A DNA stretch of 64,000 bases from positions 3,968,001 through 4,032,000 of the forward strand of contig NC_010506.1 in NCBI RefSeq assembly GCF_000019525.1. The letters run 5' to 3'. The stretch is from Shewanella woodyi ATCC 51908 (GTDB lineage: Bacteria; Pseudomonadota; Gammaproteobacteria; Enterobacterales; Shewanellaceae). The first letter of the stretch is position 1; each line of letters begins with the position of its first letter. The position numbers and the translations under genes are program-made. Below the pieces are notes generated by a model. The model did no database searches. It worked only from the letters and a program-made list of their open reading frames with translations, and was not told where the DNA came from. Below are positions 8,877 through 17,888 of the stretch, in pieces.

Positions 8877-9359
8877 TCACCACTCAATTTGAATTTCAGT
8901 TCCAAGACTCACCAAATCCATAAACTCATCCATCTCAGAATTAGAGAGTGCTATACATCCATTTGTCCAATTAAACGATTGAGTAATTGGAGCAAACCAG
9001 CCAAGCCAATTTCGTTGGCCATGCACCATAATAAAACCGCCAGGTGAAACTCCCCGCTTTGCTGCGTTCTCTATATCTTGCTTGTTGGGATATGAGATGT
9101 GCATTGCACGATAAAAAGACGAGTCCTCTTTTTTGTAATCGAGTGTATATGTTCCTTCAGGAGTTTTCTCATCACCTTCCTGTACCTTATGTCCCTTAGG
9201 GTTGGCACCGAAAGCAACATCGTACTCTTTTACTATTTGCCCGCTGTCCAGTAAATACATTTTACTTTCAGACTTATCAACTTTCACAAGGTCAACACCT
9301 GCAAAAGAAAAGTGAGCAACGAATAAACATATTAAAGCAATGTATTTACTGGCATTCAT
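8877..9359 (-). CDS. L,D-transpeptidase (YkuD domain), exported
   Basis: 160 residues with a signal peptide (residues 1-20, ending SFA). The YkuD catalytic signature is complete: MVHGQ with His113 and NWTNGCIALSN with the nucleophile Cys135. The short form lacks LysM or other binding domains. Members form 3-3 cross-links in peptidoglycan, attach lipoproteins or remove them; the small ErfK/YafK-like size does not tell which. It lies in the accessory stretch between two membrane protein genes and a secreted protease, with its own 95-129 bp gaps, so it is probably transcribed alone. Confidence 0.88.
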   Translation of the reverse strand: MNASKYIALICLFVAHFSFAGVDLVKVDKSESKMYLLDSGQIVKEYDVAFGANPKGHKVQEGDEKTPEGTYTLDYKKEDSSFYRAMHISYPNKQDIENAAKRGVSPGGFIMVHGQRNWLGWFAPITQSFNWTNGCIALSNSEMDEFMDLVSLGTEIQIEW

Positions 9360-9488
9360 AACTTATCTTCCTTTCCATGTTATAGCATGTTTCTCAAGAC
9401 AATTGAGACATTCAGGGGACGAGGCAGGCACCGTTACAGGATTTCCTGAAAAACGAGTGACTCCCCTCACTAGTAAGCTAAAAAGTTG

Positions 9489-10277
9489 TTAACGCCCTAA
9501 TACACTTGATATCCAACCTTGATAATTTGACACCCTAACTTGGTAAGCTGTAGTGCCATACAAACCACCTTGAAAAGAAGCTATGTCGCCATGCCCGAGT
9601 TGCCAACTTGATAACCCAATAAGATAAGGGACTCCTTGTTGAAATATAACCGCAGCTCCACCGCTATCTCCCGAACCATGCATACCTTCAAGTGGTAATG
9701 CGTTTGCTGGCTCGTCAAATTTAAATACTAACCAGTTACCTTCCGCGCTCTCAACAATATTTTGAAACTGGTTCATCACACGAAGTGATTTGGTATCTGG
9801 GTCTTCACCAGTTAATCCGTTCCCAGTAGCCCCTCTACCATAGACTGTAATTGTTTTACCTTTCTCGCTTGAACCCGCATACATATTGATTGGTTCTACA
9901 TCATTACCCCTTGAAGTTAATTTAATTAAAGCAATATCACTTCTAGATTTAAAGAAACTCATTAAGGGCGCTAAATCGCCTTTAAGTAAACCTTTATGAG
10001 GTTGAGTGTAATCTGGGTGTATATGAACGCTTTCAATTTCATAACCTTTTGAACCAACTATTAATTTTTTACCGATATAATCATAAAAAATAGTATGTGC
10101 TACGGTCACAACCCATTGCGAATTGATGAGTACGCCATGACCTTCGTGGGGCATATCAATTAGGTATGCAGGTATTTTATTTAAAACATAATCTTCTGGG
10201 GGAATATCATGCCTTTTCACAACGGCATTGCCAGCGAGAGAGTAGAAACAAAAGAATAAAAAAAGCCAAAATTTCAT
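9489..10277 (-). CDS. Secreted trypsin-like serine protease (S1 family)
   Basis: 262 residues; residues 1-18 form a signal peptide. The chymotrypsin-fold triad is visible: His61 in VVTVAHT, Asp115 in RSDIALIKL and Ser206 in GSGDSGGAA. The segment YLIGLSSW matches the beta strand after the nucleophile. No propeptide or C-terminal anchor is evident, though the start of the mature chain (residues ~19-45) lacks the usual IVGG activation motif, so activation by N-terminal insertion is doubtful. It is typical of secreted proteases in marine gammaproteobacteria. Confidence 0.85.
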   Translation of the reverse strand: MKFWLFLFFCFYSLAGNAVVKRHDIPPEDYVLNKIPAYLIDMPHEGHGVLINSQWVVTVAHTIFYDYIGKKLIVGSKGYEIESVHIHPDYTQPHKGLLKGDLAPLMSFFKSRSDIALIKLTSRGNDVEPINMYAGSSEKGKTITVYGRGATGNGLTGEDPDTKSLRVMNQFQNIVESAEGNWLVFKFDEPANALPLEGMHGSGDSGGAAVIFQQGVPYLIGLSSWQLGHGDIASFQGGLYGTTAYQVRVSNYQGWISSVLGR

Positions 10278-10439
10278 ATCACGTCCATGTCAATTGGTAA
10301 CCAGTTAATTATCCAATCTTATTGAAATCACAAAATTTAAGTAATTATAATTAATAACTGAACTGTAGATTATCAATACTCTAGAAGCTAATTCAACAAG
10401 TGTGTTATAGGGCAACATTGATGCGTTTTTTAACAGTGC

Positions 10440-10847
10440 CTACAATACAATAATACGGCCAGATTGAGTGATACCCAATGGCCATTTACCCGACTCATAA
10501 ATAGATGCTAATTCTACCCACTTTCCAGGAGTCTTGTTGAAAAGCTCACGAGCGGCCATTTTGAATGTGTACAATGCAGCCCCCTTAAAGGCGTTTGTAT
10601 AATCATTAGGGCCATCTACTAGGTTTGGTATTGACTCACCTAGTCTGCGTAGCGACTTCAAAGTCGCTTTATATACATCAGATTCTTTAGGACTGCGCGC
10701 AAATTGGCAACAGAAAGGATCAATGCTATCTCGTGATGTAGGCAGCCACTCCCACTCATCATCTTGCTTAAGTAAATCTGATATGACTCCAGAATGACTA
10801 AGCCATGACATATTGCAGATAGTCCCGATTAGTTCGTCAGAGTACAT
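10440..10847 (-). CDS. Hypothetical protein downstream of the helicase
   Basis: 135 residues, soluble, rich in Ser, Leu and Lys. Short helical segments are likely (ATLKSLRRLGESI, AALYTFKMAARELF), with two adjacent Cys (FCCQF, near residues 46-47). No family is recognised. It starts 75 bp after the helicase stop on the same strand, with no clear ribosome binding site, so either translational coupling or a weak start is possible. Nothing in the sequence proves it belongs with the helicase. Confidence 0.45.
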   Translation of the reverse strand: MYSDELIGTICNMSWLSHSGVISDLLKQDDEWEWLPTSRDSIDPFCCQFARSPKESDVYKATLKSLRRLGESIPNLVDGPNDYTNAFKGAALYTFKMAARELFNKTPGKWVELASIYESGKWPLGITQSGRIIVL

Positions 10848-10922
10848 AGGCTGTTGCCAAAGGTCGGTTACCTGACATTGTTAGGTCTATTTTACCTATC
10901 AATATTAATGATGATACATGCA

Positions 10923-13595
10923 CTATTGCCACCTATCTTGCCTTTTTACTTTATCTTTGAATATCGATGAGAAAGATTTCATTTTTGCTTTTAACAATCT
11001 CCTGCGGCCTTCTTCAGTTCGTGTGTAAATAAGCTCTGATAAACTCACATTCTTTTGCCAAGAGTTATAAAATATTTGTGCCCGCTCTTTTTTAGCTGCA
11101 AATTTCATAGGGACAGCATGATAGTCGTCTCTTGAGGTACCTAAAAACTCTCCTTCTCGAAGAATTAAATATCGTGGATTTTCAATTGGAGCGAGTATTT
11201 CAGCTAAGCAATCAGCAAAGACAGATGATTCATAAAAGGTACATCCTGATAGCGACAGGTAAAAAGTTCCATCTTGAAGATTGGTAACATTCACTTTCAT
11301 CTGTCGGATAGATGTTTCGATATAACCAGCTTGGCATAATGCTTCTGCTAGGGCTTTACCAATTTGCTTTAGTGCGCCATCAATAGGCAGATAAAGGAAA
11401 ACAGTTTTAATGATTGAAATTGTTTTTGGTAACTTATAAATCAAAACTCCAGCTATCCCAGCCAATAAAACCAATAATAATTGAGAACTAGATCTCGGCG
11501 TTAAATAGGCAATACTAGTCATTACGCCACTCAATAGCGCGACAACCTGTATAAATAGATAGATAAATGAGTGTTTTAACAATAATCCGCGTAACTTGGG
11601 GGTCTTATTTGTTTTGACAGAGGGGATAACTCTTGCCGTTTCATCTAATGTGAGTGCATCATTCCACCTCTCTGATATTTGACCTAGTTTCCTATATCGG
11701 CGCAACATTTGTCGATTATTACCCGCAATAGGAGCGGTTTCATTAAGCATGTAACTTGACTCTATAGAGGTGGCTTGCATTCTTTCAAACCCACTTTCTA
11801 TTGTCAGTTCCTTTTCAGAAAGACCTACAAAAGTTTCAAAGCGTTTTTTCAAATTATGATAATCGCTCCAGCCAGCGTATGACTTTGCATTAATGGCGAC
11901 TAGATGCCAAATAGTACTTATTTTGTCTCTATTTTTTGGGTCAATCCTTATAGCGCGGCCACGCATTTGATTCGTTAGCATGAATGAACCAACAGAACTG
12001 GCTAAAATGAGTGAGTTGATAGCGGGCGCATCCCAACCTTCACCCAATAATGAGCGAGTACCAACTAATACTTTAATGTCGCCATTCATTAATAGCTCAG
12101 TAAATGCTGAGGTCAACTGATTTAGTGGGGCTGTAACCTTCTGGTATTGTTCTTTACTCCCCATAGATTCAGTTTTCACATTATTACTGTCAATATGGTT
12201 AAGAAGTAACTGAAGCTTACAGGTTGGGATAACGCATATTCTACCTGTCAGTAACCCAATTTGATCAGCTATGGTAGAAGATGAAGTTAAACCTTTGAAG
12301 ATCGGCCACGCACCTAAATTGATTTCACCAGTATCCAGTTCAGATAGAAGAGCTTCATCTCTGATGTAGTCAGTTAAGATCACTTGCCTAAGACTTTCAC
12401 CTCTGTGTTTGTATTCCAATTGATGAATAGTCACACATGCTAAAATTTTAGAAGTGCTTAAAGAAAGAGATCTTTCCATTCGTCGAGATCTTTCTAAAGA
12501 TAACTCTCTTTTATTCAGTAACTCGCTAGTTCTTAGTTGTTTTTTTAACTGCTCAATAAATTGTTGGTCTGAGTCAGAATGCTGAGTCGTCTTTGAAAAT
12601 AAAATGGTTTGAATTAAAATTTGCCACCAATGACGACCTAGCTCAGGTATATCCTCGTCTTTCATATCCAAAAGAGCCATCAACTCTTCGTTGCTTGGAA
12701 GGCTCTTAGCCTTTATAAAGACAAGCAGTGCAATAGCAATTTGTGGCTCTTTTATAATGTCAGCTTCTATCTCATCTGGAGCTAACCAAGGATGAGATAA
12801 AACTACTCCCTTAAAATCATCACTGTTGAAGAGTGTATGACAGAGAGTAGAAACTCTATCATCGTATTCTTTTATTTGGTTCTTTTCATTGGCTGTAGCA
12901 TTGCATGCCCATATAAAATCCTGATGAGCACATAAAGTTCCAGCCTTCACAAGTTCAGGGACTGAAATCTCTTCATCAATAGGTCCGCATAATTGCTCAT
13001 ACCTTGCCCATTCATGACCTTGTGCATCATAAGGAGGCGTGGCAGTTAATGAAACAAGAATAATATCAGGAAAATATTCACAAACCTTTTCCAATGCTCT
13101 CCACCATTCAGCTCTAAGATGATGCGCTTCATCGAGGATAAGTATTTGAATTTTATGTTCTTCAATGACTTTTATGAAACTATTTACTTCATTGTCTTTG
13201 AGTCCGTCATCTTCTTCGAGCAGCACTCCTTCATCTTCATCGGCATTGAGTTCTTCTGCGAATTTTGCATGTAAAGCTTGATAAGTTATTGAAGTTAACA
13301 CTTTAGGATCGTGAATTGAGTTACTTACCCAATTTAGCTTAGTTTCATCTCCAGTGCCTGTGAAGTCCTTTAGCCTCTCTATCCATTGATCTCGAATAAC
13401 TCTTGTTGGCGAAAGCACTAAGGTAGTTTTTTCTAAAACTCTAAAAACTTCCAGCCCTAATGTCGTTTTCCCAGCACCAGGGGCTGCAACCACATGGAGC
13501 CGTTCATCGTTTAAATGCTCTTTAATAGCATTCAGTACACGCTCTTGATACGGTCGCCATGAATGGCGAAACCTCATTGTTTCGAATGGTTGCAC
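10923..13595 (-). CDS. SF2 DEAD/DEAH-box helicase with C-terminal membrane segments
   Basis: 890 residues from GTG 13595; ATG 13577 is an alternative and neither has a strong ribosome binding site. Helicase motifs in order: Walker A AAPGAGKTT (37-45), LSPTRVIRDQW (61-71), Walker B/DEAH LILDEAHHL (DEAH 155-158), SLTATPP (182-188), GTRSLLGEGWDAP (~500) and QMRGRAIR (~535). An acidic stretch (ELNADEDEGVLLEEDD) sits between motifs Ia and II. After the RecA-like domains, two hydrophobic helices near residues 655-705 precede a ~180-residue mixed C-terminal domain, an unusual addition for a nucleic acid helicase. The gene starts about 60 bp after an attC-like site. The accessory setting suggests a defence or mobile-element role, but no partner is recognised. 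Confidence 0.8.
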   Translation of the reverse strand: MQPFETMRFRHSWRPYQERVLNAIKEHLNDERLHVVAAPGAGKTTLGLEVFRVLEKTTLVLSPTRVIRDQWIERLKDFTGTGDETKLNWVSNSIHDPKVLTSITYQALHAKFAEELNADEDEGVLLEEDDGLKDNEVNSFIKVIEEHKIQILILDEAHHLRAEWWRALEKVCEYFPDIILVSLTATPPYDAQGHEWARYEQLCGPIDEEISVPELVKAGTLCAHQDFIWACNATANEKNQIKEYDDRVSTLCHTLFNSDDFKGVVLSHPWLAPDEIEADIIKEPQIAIALLVFIKAKSLPSNEELMALLDMKDEDIPELGRHWWQILIQTILFSKTTQHSDSDQQFIEQLKKQLRTSELLNKRELSLERSRRMERSLSLSTSKILACVTIHQLEYKHRGESLRQVILTDYIRDEALLSELDTGEINLGAWPIFKGLTSSSTIADQIGLLTGRICVIPTCKLQLLLNHIDSNNVKTESMGSKEQYQKVTAPLNQLTSAFTELLMNGDIKVLVGTRSLLGEGWDAPAINSLILASSVGSFMLTNQMRGRAIRIDPKNRDKISTIWHLVAINAKSYAGWSDYHNLKKRFETFVGLSEKELTIESGFERMQATSIESSYMLNETAPIAGNNRQMLRRYRKLGQISERWNDALTLDETARVIPSVKTNKTPKLRGLLLKHSFIYLFIQVVALLSGVMTSIAYLTPRSSSQLLLVLLAGIAGVLIYKLPKTISIIKTVFLYLPIDGALKQIGKALAEALCQAGYIETSIRQMKVNVTNLQDGTFYLSLSGCTFYESSVFADCLAEILAPIENPRYLILREGEFLGTSRDDYHAVPMKFAAKKERAQIFYNSWQKNVSLSELIYTRTEEGRRRLLKAKMKSFSSIFKDKVKRQDRWQ

Positions 13596-13654
13596 TAGTT
13601 ATTTTCACTCATAATTCAGGGCTACTAAGCAAATGGTTAGAATATCGCTGGGAT

Positions 13655-13718
13655 TAACGCCGCGATTAGCGGCTGTTTTGTGCGCAACGTAAAACAGTCC
13701 GACAACAGCGCTTTGTTA
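13655..13718 (-). other. Integron attC-like recombination site
   Basis: Read on the minus strand the site begins TAACAAAGCGCTGTTG and ends CTAATCGCGGCGTTA. The inner arms CGGACTGTTTT and AAAACAGCCG pair apart from one extra A, the extrahelical base that marks the recombined strand in attC sites. The outer TAAC/GTTA pair gives the R boxes; GCG|TTAATC would be the crossover point. The length, 64 bp, is within the range of short attC sites. It follows the DUF1871-like gene by 12 bp, as expected for a cassette. No integrase and no second clear attC were found. Confidence 0.65.
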
Positions 13719-13730
13719 TACAGTACTGCA

Positions 13731-14021
13731 TTACCCTATGATTTCCTGCTTTGCCTGAACAATGAGTTTAGCCACCTTTAGATCAGACTCCTTATCTGAG
13801 CCAAGACCAATAATTTGTTCCACTGTACTTGTAAGTGAACTGGCAATGCGAATCGCATCATTACCTTCAAGTGCCAACCTAAAGATATGAGGTACATAAT
13901 TATCGTATTCATCATCCCACTCATTATCCCCGTCGTTCACTCCGATTGGGTCCCACTTCTCCCAAAGTATCTTTGCGATAGCCGAGTACAAGGCTTTTTG
14001 TTCAGTAGATAGTTTGCTCAT
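13731..14021 (-). CDS. DUF1871-like small protein in an integron-type cassette
   Basis: 96 residues, acidic, all-helical in appearance. The segment ILWEKWDPIGV followed by DEYDNYVPHIFRLALEG and a C-terminal IIGLG resembles the DUF1871 family of small soluble proteins of unknown function; I recall this from memory and it is not certain. The ATG has no good ribosome binding site, common in cassette genes. An attC-like site follows at 13655-13718, and a GTTATCG at about 14058-14064, which could be the cassette's 5' boundary, lies about 40 bp before the start. The whole cassette would be about 405 bp. Confidence 0.6.
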   Translation of the reverse strand: MSKLSTEQKALYSAIAKILWEKWDPIGVNDGDNEWDDEYDNYVPHIFRLALEGNDAIRIASSLTSTVEQIIGLGSDKESDLKVAKLIVQAKQEIIG

Positions 14022-14449
14022 GGATGGTTACGTATAGCACCTTATTCAACAGCAGCACGATAACGTTCAAGCCTGCTTTCCTATTTTTAGTTAACCTATC
14101 ACTGCTAACCAACTGATGTAAATAGGTTAATTTTTATGTTCTTCAATAAGAACGATATATATCATCAGAAAAAATATCTAGATGCCTGTTATACCTATAT
14201 AAAAAAATGTGAGTGTAAGTTATCTCGTTTGCTCTGTTTTGGCTTCTCTTTACCTTCTCCTTGCTTAGGAGAGGCATATTCTAGAGGAGAGCTATAAATC
14301 CAGAATAACAAACCAGCCATAAGCCAAATCGAAAATGTCATCGGCCCTCATTCCAACGCCTGCCTATGTTGGTGTAATAAACTTGATGACAGAAACCCTG
14401 TAGATGATAAAATGTCGTCCTATTTTATTTTCAGAACTGGATATCGGTA
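14022..14449. other. Intergenic region upstream of proS with a 9-bp inverted repeat
   Basis: The 428-bp gap holds the possible cassette boundary near 14061, a perfect inverted repeat TTAACCTAT (14091-14099) and ATAGGTTAA (14122-14130) with a 22-nt loop, and an AT-rich stretch. The inverted repeat has no T-tract and could be an operator or a processed-end structure; I cannot decide. A candidate proS promoter lies near its end. Confidence 0.4.
14383..14411 (+). promoter_or_regulatory. Candidate sigma-70 promoter of proS
   Basis: TTGATG (14383-14388) and GATAAA (14406-14411) are 17 bp apart, 38 bp before the proS ATG. Only the -35 box is close to consensus. Confidence 0.35.
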
Positions 14450-16159
14450 ATGCGCGTTAGCAAGTACCTGCTTTCAACACAAAAAGAGACCCCTGCTGAT
14501 GCAGAGGTGATCAGTCATCAATTAATGTTACGTGCCGGCATGATCCGTCGTAACGCTTCAGGCCTTTACAGCTGGTTGCCGACAGGACTTCGTGTGCTGC
14601 GCAAGATAGAAGCCATTGTCCGTGAAGAGATGAATAAAGCCGGTTCTGTTGAGATACTGATGCCTATGGTTCAGCCCGCTGATCTTTGGGTCGAAACTGG
14701 CCGCTTTGAGAAGTTTGGTCCTGAGTTGTTGCGTTTTCAGGATCGCCACAACCGTGATTTCGTACTTGGCCCAACTCACGAAGAGGTGATCACAGATATC
14801 GTTCGTAAAGAGGTTAACTCTTACAAACAGTTACCTTTGAACCTGTTCCAGATCCAAACGAAGTTCCGTGATGAGGTTCGTCCTCGTTTCGGTGTGATGC
14901 GTTCACGTGAATTCTTGATGAAAGATGCCTACTCTTTCCATTTAGATCAAGAAACCATGGACGAGACCTATGAATCTATGTTCCAGGCTTATAGCAATAT
15001 TCTGACTCGTCTAGGCTTAGCTTTCCGTCCTGTGATTGCAGACACTGGCTCTATCGGCGGCAGCATGTCACACGAGTTCCATGTACTGGCAAACAGTGGT
15101 GAAGACTTAATCGCTTACTCAACAGGTAGTGATTACGCTGCAAATATCGAGAAAGCTGAGTCTCCAATGCCAACCCAGACCCGTGGTGAAGCTACGCAAG
15201 AGATGAGCTTAGTTGATACACCCAATGCTAAGACTATCGCAGAGCTTGTTGAGCAGCACGGCGTTGCTATCGAAAAAACAGTTAAAACGCTTATTGTTAA
15301 AGGCTCATCAGAAGAAGCACCTCTTGTGGCTCTTGTTATTCGTGGCGACCACGACCTTAACGAAGTTAAAGCTGAGAAGATCCCAGCCGTTCATGCACCT
15401 TTCGAGTTTGCTGACGAAGCTGATATTCGTAAAGCAGTGGGTGCAGGCCCAGGCTCTATCGGTCCAGTAGGTCTTGAAATCCCTGTTTATATCGATCATG
15501 GCGTCAGCGTGATGAGTGATTTCGCAGCTGGTGCAAATCAAGATAATAAGCACCTATTTGGCATTAACTGGGAGCGCAATCTTCCACAAGCCGAAGCATT
15601 CGATCTACGTAACATCATCGAAGGTGAAGCCAGTCCTTGTGGTCAAGGTACTATCGCACTACTTCGCGGAATCGAAGTCGGTCACATCTTCCAGTTAGGT
15701 AAGAACTACTCAGAAGCGATGAATGCGAATGTACTTGACCAAAATGGTAAGGCGCAAACCTTACTCATGGGTTGCTATGGTGTTGGTGTGAGCCGTATGG
15801 TTGCCGCTGCAATCGAGCAGAACCACGACGACCGCGGTATCATCTGGCCAGATGCGATTGCACCTTTCCGCGTTGGGATCTTACCGATGAACATGCATAA
15901 GTCTCATCGCGTTCAAGATATGGCAGAACAGCTATATAAAGATCTAAGCGATGCAGGTATCGAAGTCTTGTTTGACGATCGTAAAGAGCGCGCTGGTGTG
16001 ATGTTTGCCGACATGGAATTGATTGGTCTTCCTCACGTTGTCGTGATTGGTGACCGTAATATCGATGCAGGTGTATTCGAGTATAAAAACCGCCGCACAG
16101 GTGAGAAGCAAGAAGTGCCATTCGATCAAATCGTTGAGTTCTTAAAGTCGGCTCAATAA
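14450..16159 (+). CDS. proS: Prolyl-tRNA synthetase (ProRS, bacterial type with editing domain)
   Basis: 569 residues, the normal length of bacterial-type ProRS. Class II aminoacyl-tRNA synthetase motifs are present: motif 1 around [12 protein letters not shown], motif 2 [21 protein letters not shown] split by the usual loop, and motif 3 [10 protein letters not shown]. The insertion domain (about residues 225-400), with TLIVKG and [16 protein letters not shown] segments, is the editing domain that clears Ala-tRNA-Pro. The anticodon-binding domain occupies the last ~100 residues. In E. coli proS lies beside trmO and rcsF; here those genes are 10 kb away on the same strand, with accessory DNA between. 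A strong terminator follows. Confidence 0.97.
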   Translation: MRVSKYLLSTQKETPADAEVISHQLMLRAGMIRRNASGLYSWLPTGLRVLRKIEAIVREEMNKAGSVEILMPMVQPADLWVETGRFEKFGPELLRFQDRHNRDFVLGPTHEEVITDIVRKEVNSYKQLPLNLFQIQTKFRDEVRPRFGVMRSREFLMKDAYSFHLDQETMDETYESMFQAYSNILTRLGLAFRPVIADTGSIGGSMSHEFHVLANSGEDLIAYSTGSDYAANIEKAESPMPTQTRGEATQEMSLVDTPNAKTIAELVEQHGVAIEKTVKTLIVKGSSEEAPLVALVIRGDHDLNEVKAEKIPAVHAPFEFADEADIRKAVGAGPGSIGPVGLEIPVYIDHGVSVMSDFAAGANQDNKHLFGINWERNLPQAEAFDLRNIIEGEASPCGQGTIALLRGIEVGHIFQLGKNYSEAMNANVLDQNGKAQTLLMGCYGVGVSRMVAAAIEQNHDDRGIIWPDAIAPFRVGILPMNMHKSHRVQDMAEQLYKDLSDAGIEVLFDDRKERAGVMFADMELIGLPHVVVIGDRNIDAGVFEYKNRRTGEKQEVPFDQIVEFLKSAQ

Positions 16160-16207
16160 GCTTTATCTTTTAGACACTTTTCTAAATATGTTTCTAGATA
16201 TATTAAT

Positions 16208-16237
16208 AACGCCACTCAACTGAGTGGCGTTATTTTT
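16208..16237 (+). terminator. Rho-independent terminator of proS
   Basis: AACGCCACTCA and TGAGTGGCGTT form an 11-bp stem with a minimal loop, followed by ATTTTTT. It lies 48 bp after the proS stop. Confidence 0.85.
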
Positions 16238-16296
16238 TACATAACTATTTCTTACTGCTTTGTTTATACAACACTTTTACGACAAAAAGTTAAGAT

Positions 16297-17880
16297 TCAC
16301 TGCTTTAATACCTGCCCCGCTAACGCCCCTGTATATTGCTGTTTATCTATCGCTAACTGGCCATTAATAAGTACAGCTTCAACCCCTTTTGAATAACGCT
16401 CCCAGTGAGAGAAATCGGCTTGTGCACGGTAGTTCTCTGTATCTAAAATAACAATATCAGCAAACATGCCTACACCTAGCAGCCCTCTTTTACTCAAACC
16501 TAATATCTCCGCTGTTTTTGTGGAGCTTTGGTAGATAAACTCTTCAAGGGTTAACAGCGAATTTTGCTTTACATACTCTTGGTACTTTTGCGGAAACGAA
16601 GCATATTTCCTTGGATGACCATCGGTGCCATCTGATGAGGTCACCACCCAAGGTTTAACGATAAAGTTCGCTAGATCTTGCTCTAACATATTGAAAGAAG
16701 CCACTCTCACCTCGCCGCGCTGCACCAGTTCAATTGCGGCGTCCACTTCAGATTTATCCAATGCGATAGCGATCTGCTCTAAGGTTTTCCCGATGAGTTG
16801 TTGCTCGTCAAACGCAGTAATAAGCAGGGCCTTACCACCGCCTCGACGGCGCAGATTCTCAGTTATCTCACGATTGAGCTGTTGATAGAGCGCAGGATCA
16901 TTTAAGCGTTTGAAAAAAGCGTTTTGAGAATCCGCCATCACCCATTTAGGCATGATGGCGTTATCTAGCTTAGTACCTGATGCAAGCCAGGGGTATTGAT
17001 CCGCCGAAATTGAGATCCCTTGAGATTGAGCTTGTTCAACTTTATCTATCACAGCACCGCTTTGCCCCCATACATCGACGCCAAGTGCTTTTAAGTGTGC
17101 AAGGTGCAGATGAACATTAGCTTGCGTTGCAATCGCAATCGCTTCATCAACAGCGGGTAATAAACCGATACTAAAGCTGCTCTCATCACGAAGGTGAGTA
17201 TCATAGATCCCATGATATCGAGCAGCCACTTTCGCCAGCGCAATCACCTCTTCTGTACTCGCGTAGTTTTGCGGCACATAATAAAGACCCGATGAAAACC
17301 CCAACGCCCCCTGGGCCATCGCTTGCTCAACCAGTGACTCCATTGCATTAAGCTCTTTGCTTGTGGGCATTCGTTTCGCTTTACCCATCACTTGCTGACG
17401 CACTGCGCCATGACCCACCAGCATGCCGACATGAGTGCCAATACCATTGGCTAATAACTCTTTACTCAGCTTATCGATATCAGCGCTACCATCACCATCA
17501 TTGCCGATAATGACTGTAGTGACACCTTGGGTCAGATAGTTGAGGTTATGGTTGTTATCATGGCTTTTAAGCTCGACTAAAGCATGAGTGTGGGGATCGA
17601 TAAAGCCAGGACTCACCACTTTCCCTTTGGCATCTATCCTTCTCTTCGCCCTTATTTGCTTACTTCCTCTTGGATAGATATCACAAATAATAGTGCCACA
17701 AACCGCCAAATCCATCGGTTCTAACCGCTTACTCTTACTGTTAAACACTTGACCTGAGTGGATCAAAATATCCACCTTCGCAACTTTAGAAGATGCTTGG
17801 GGCGGTAATTGATTGTCACTTGAACATCCCTGCAAAGCGGGCAGCAAGATTAAGAGAAATAAATATAAATTTCTAATCAT
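16297..17880 (-). CDS. N-acyl-D-amino-acid deacylase (D-aminoacylase), lipoprotein
   Basis: 527 residues. The lipobox PALQGC places the lipidated Cys at 19, so the enzyme sits in the periplasm or outer membrane. Metal-binding motifs of the D-aminoacylase branch of amidohydrolases follow: PHTHA (His97, His99), YDTHLRDES, LHLAHLKALG, and SSDGTDGHP with the catalytic Asp. The family removes acyl groups from N-acyl-D-amino acids, including N-acetyl-D-glutamate, releasing the free D-amino acid. It is the last gene of a minus-strand operon, 8 bp after the M14 carboxypeptidase gene, with a TonB-dependent receptor first. Given dgcN/dgcA nearby, D-Glu or a D-Glu derivative is a likely product; the precise substrate is inference. 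Confidence 0.88.
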   Translation of the reverse strand: MIRNLYLFLLILLPALQGCSSDNQLPPQASSKVAKVDILIHSGQVFNSKSKRLEPMDLAVCGTIICDIYPRGSKQIRAKRRIDAKGKVVSPGFIDPHTHALVELKSHDNNHNLNYLTQGVTTVIIGNDGDGSADIDKLSKELLANGIGTHVGMLVGHGAVRQQVMGKAKRMPTSKELNAMESLVEQAMAQGALGFSSGLYYVPQNYASTEEVIALAKVAARYHGIYDTHLRDESSFSIGLLPAVDEAIAIATQANVHLHLAHLKALGVDVWGQSGAVIDKVEQAQSQGISISADQYPWLASGTKLDNAIMPKWVMADSQNAFFKRLNDPALYQQLNREITENLRRRGGGKALLITAFDEQQLIGKTLEQIAIALDKSEVDAAIELVQRGEVRVASFNMLEQDLANFIVKPWVVTSSDGTDGHPRKYASFPQKYQEYVKQNSLLTLEEFIYQSSTKTAEILGLSKRGLLGVGMFADIVILDTENYRAQADFSHWERYSKGVEAVLINGQLAIDKQQYTGALAGQVLKQ

Positions 17881-17888
17881 ATCAAGGT

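Noticed and set aside
8782..10439. Additional attC sites in other gaps of the accessory stretch
   Set aside because: Gaps at 8782-8876, 9360-9488 and 10278-10439 contain short TAAC/GTTA strings and small direct repeats but no paired L boxes.
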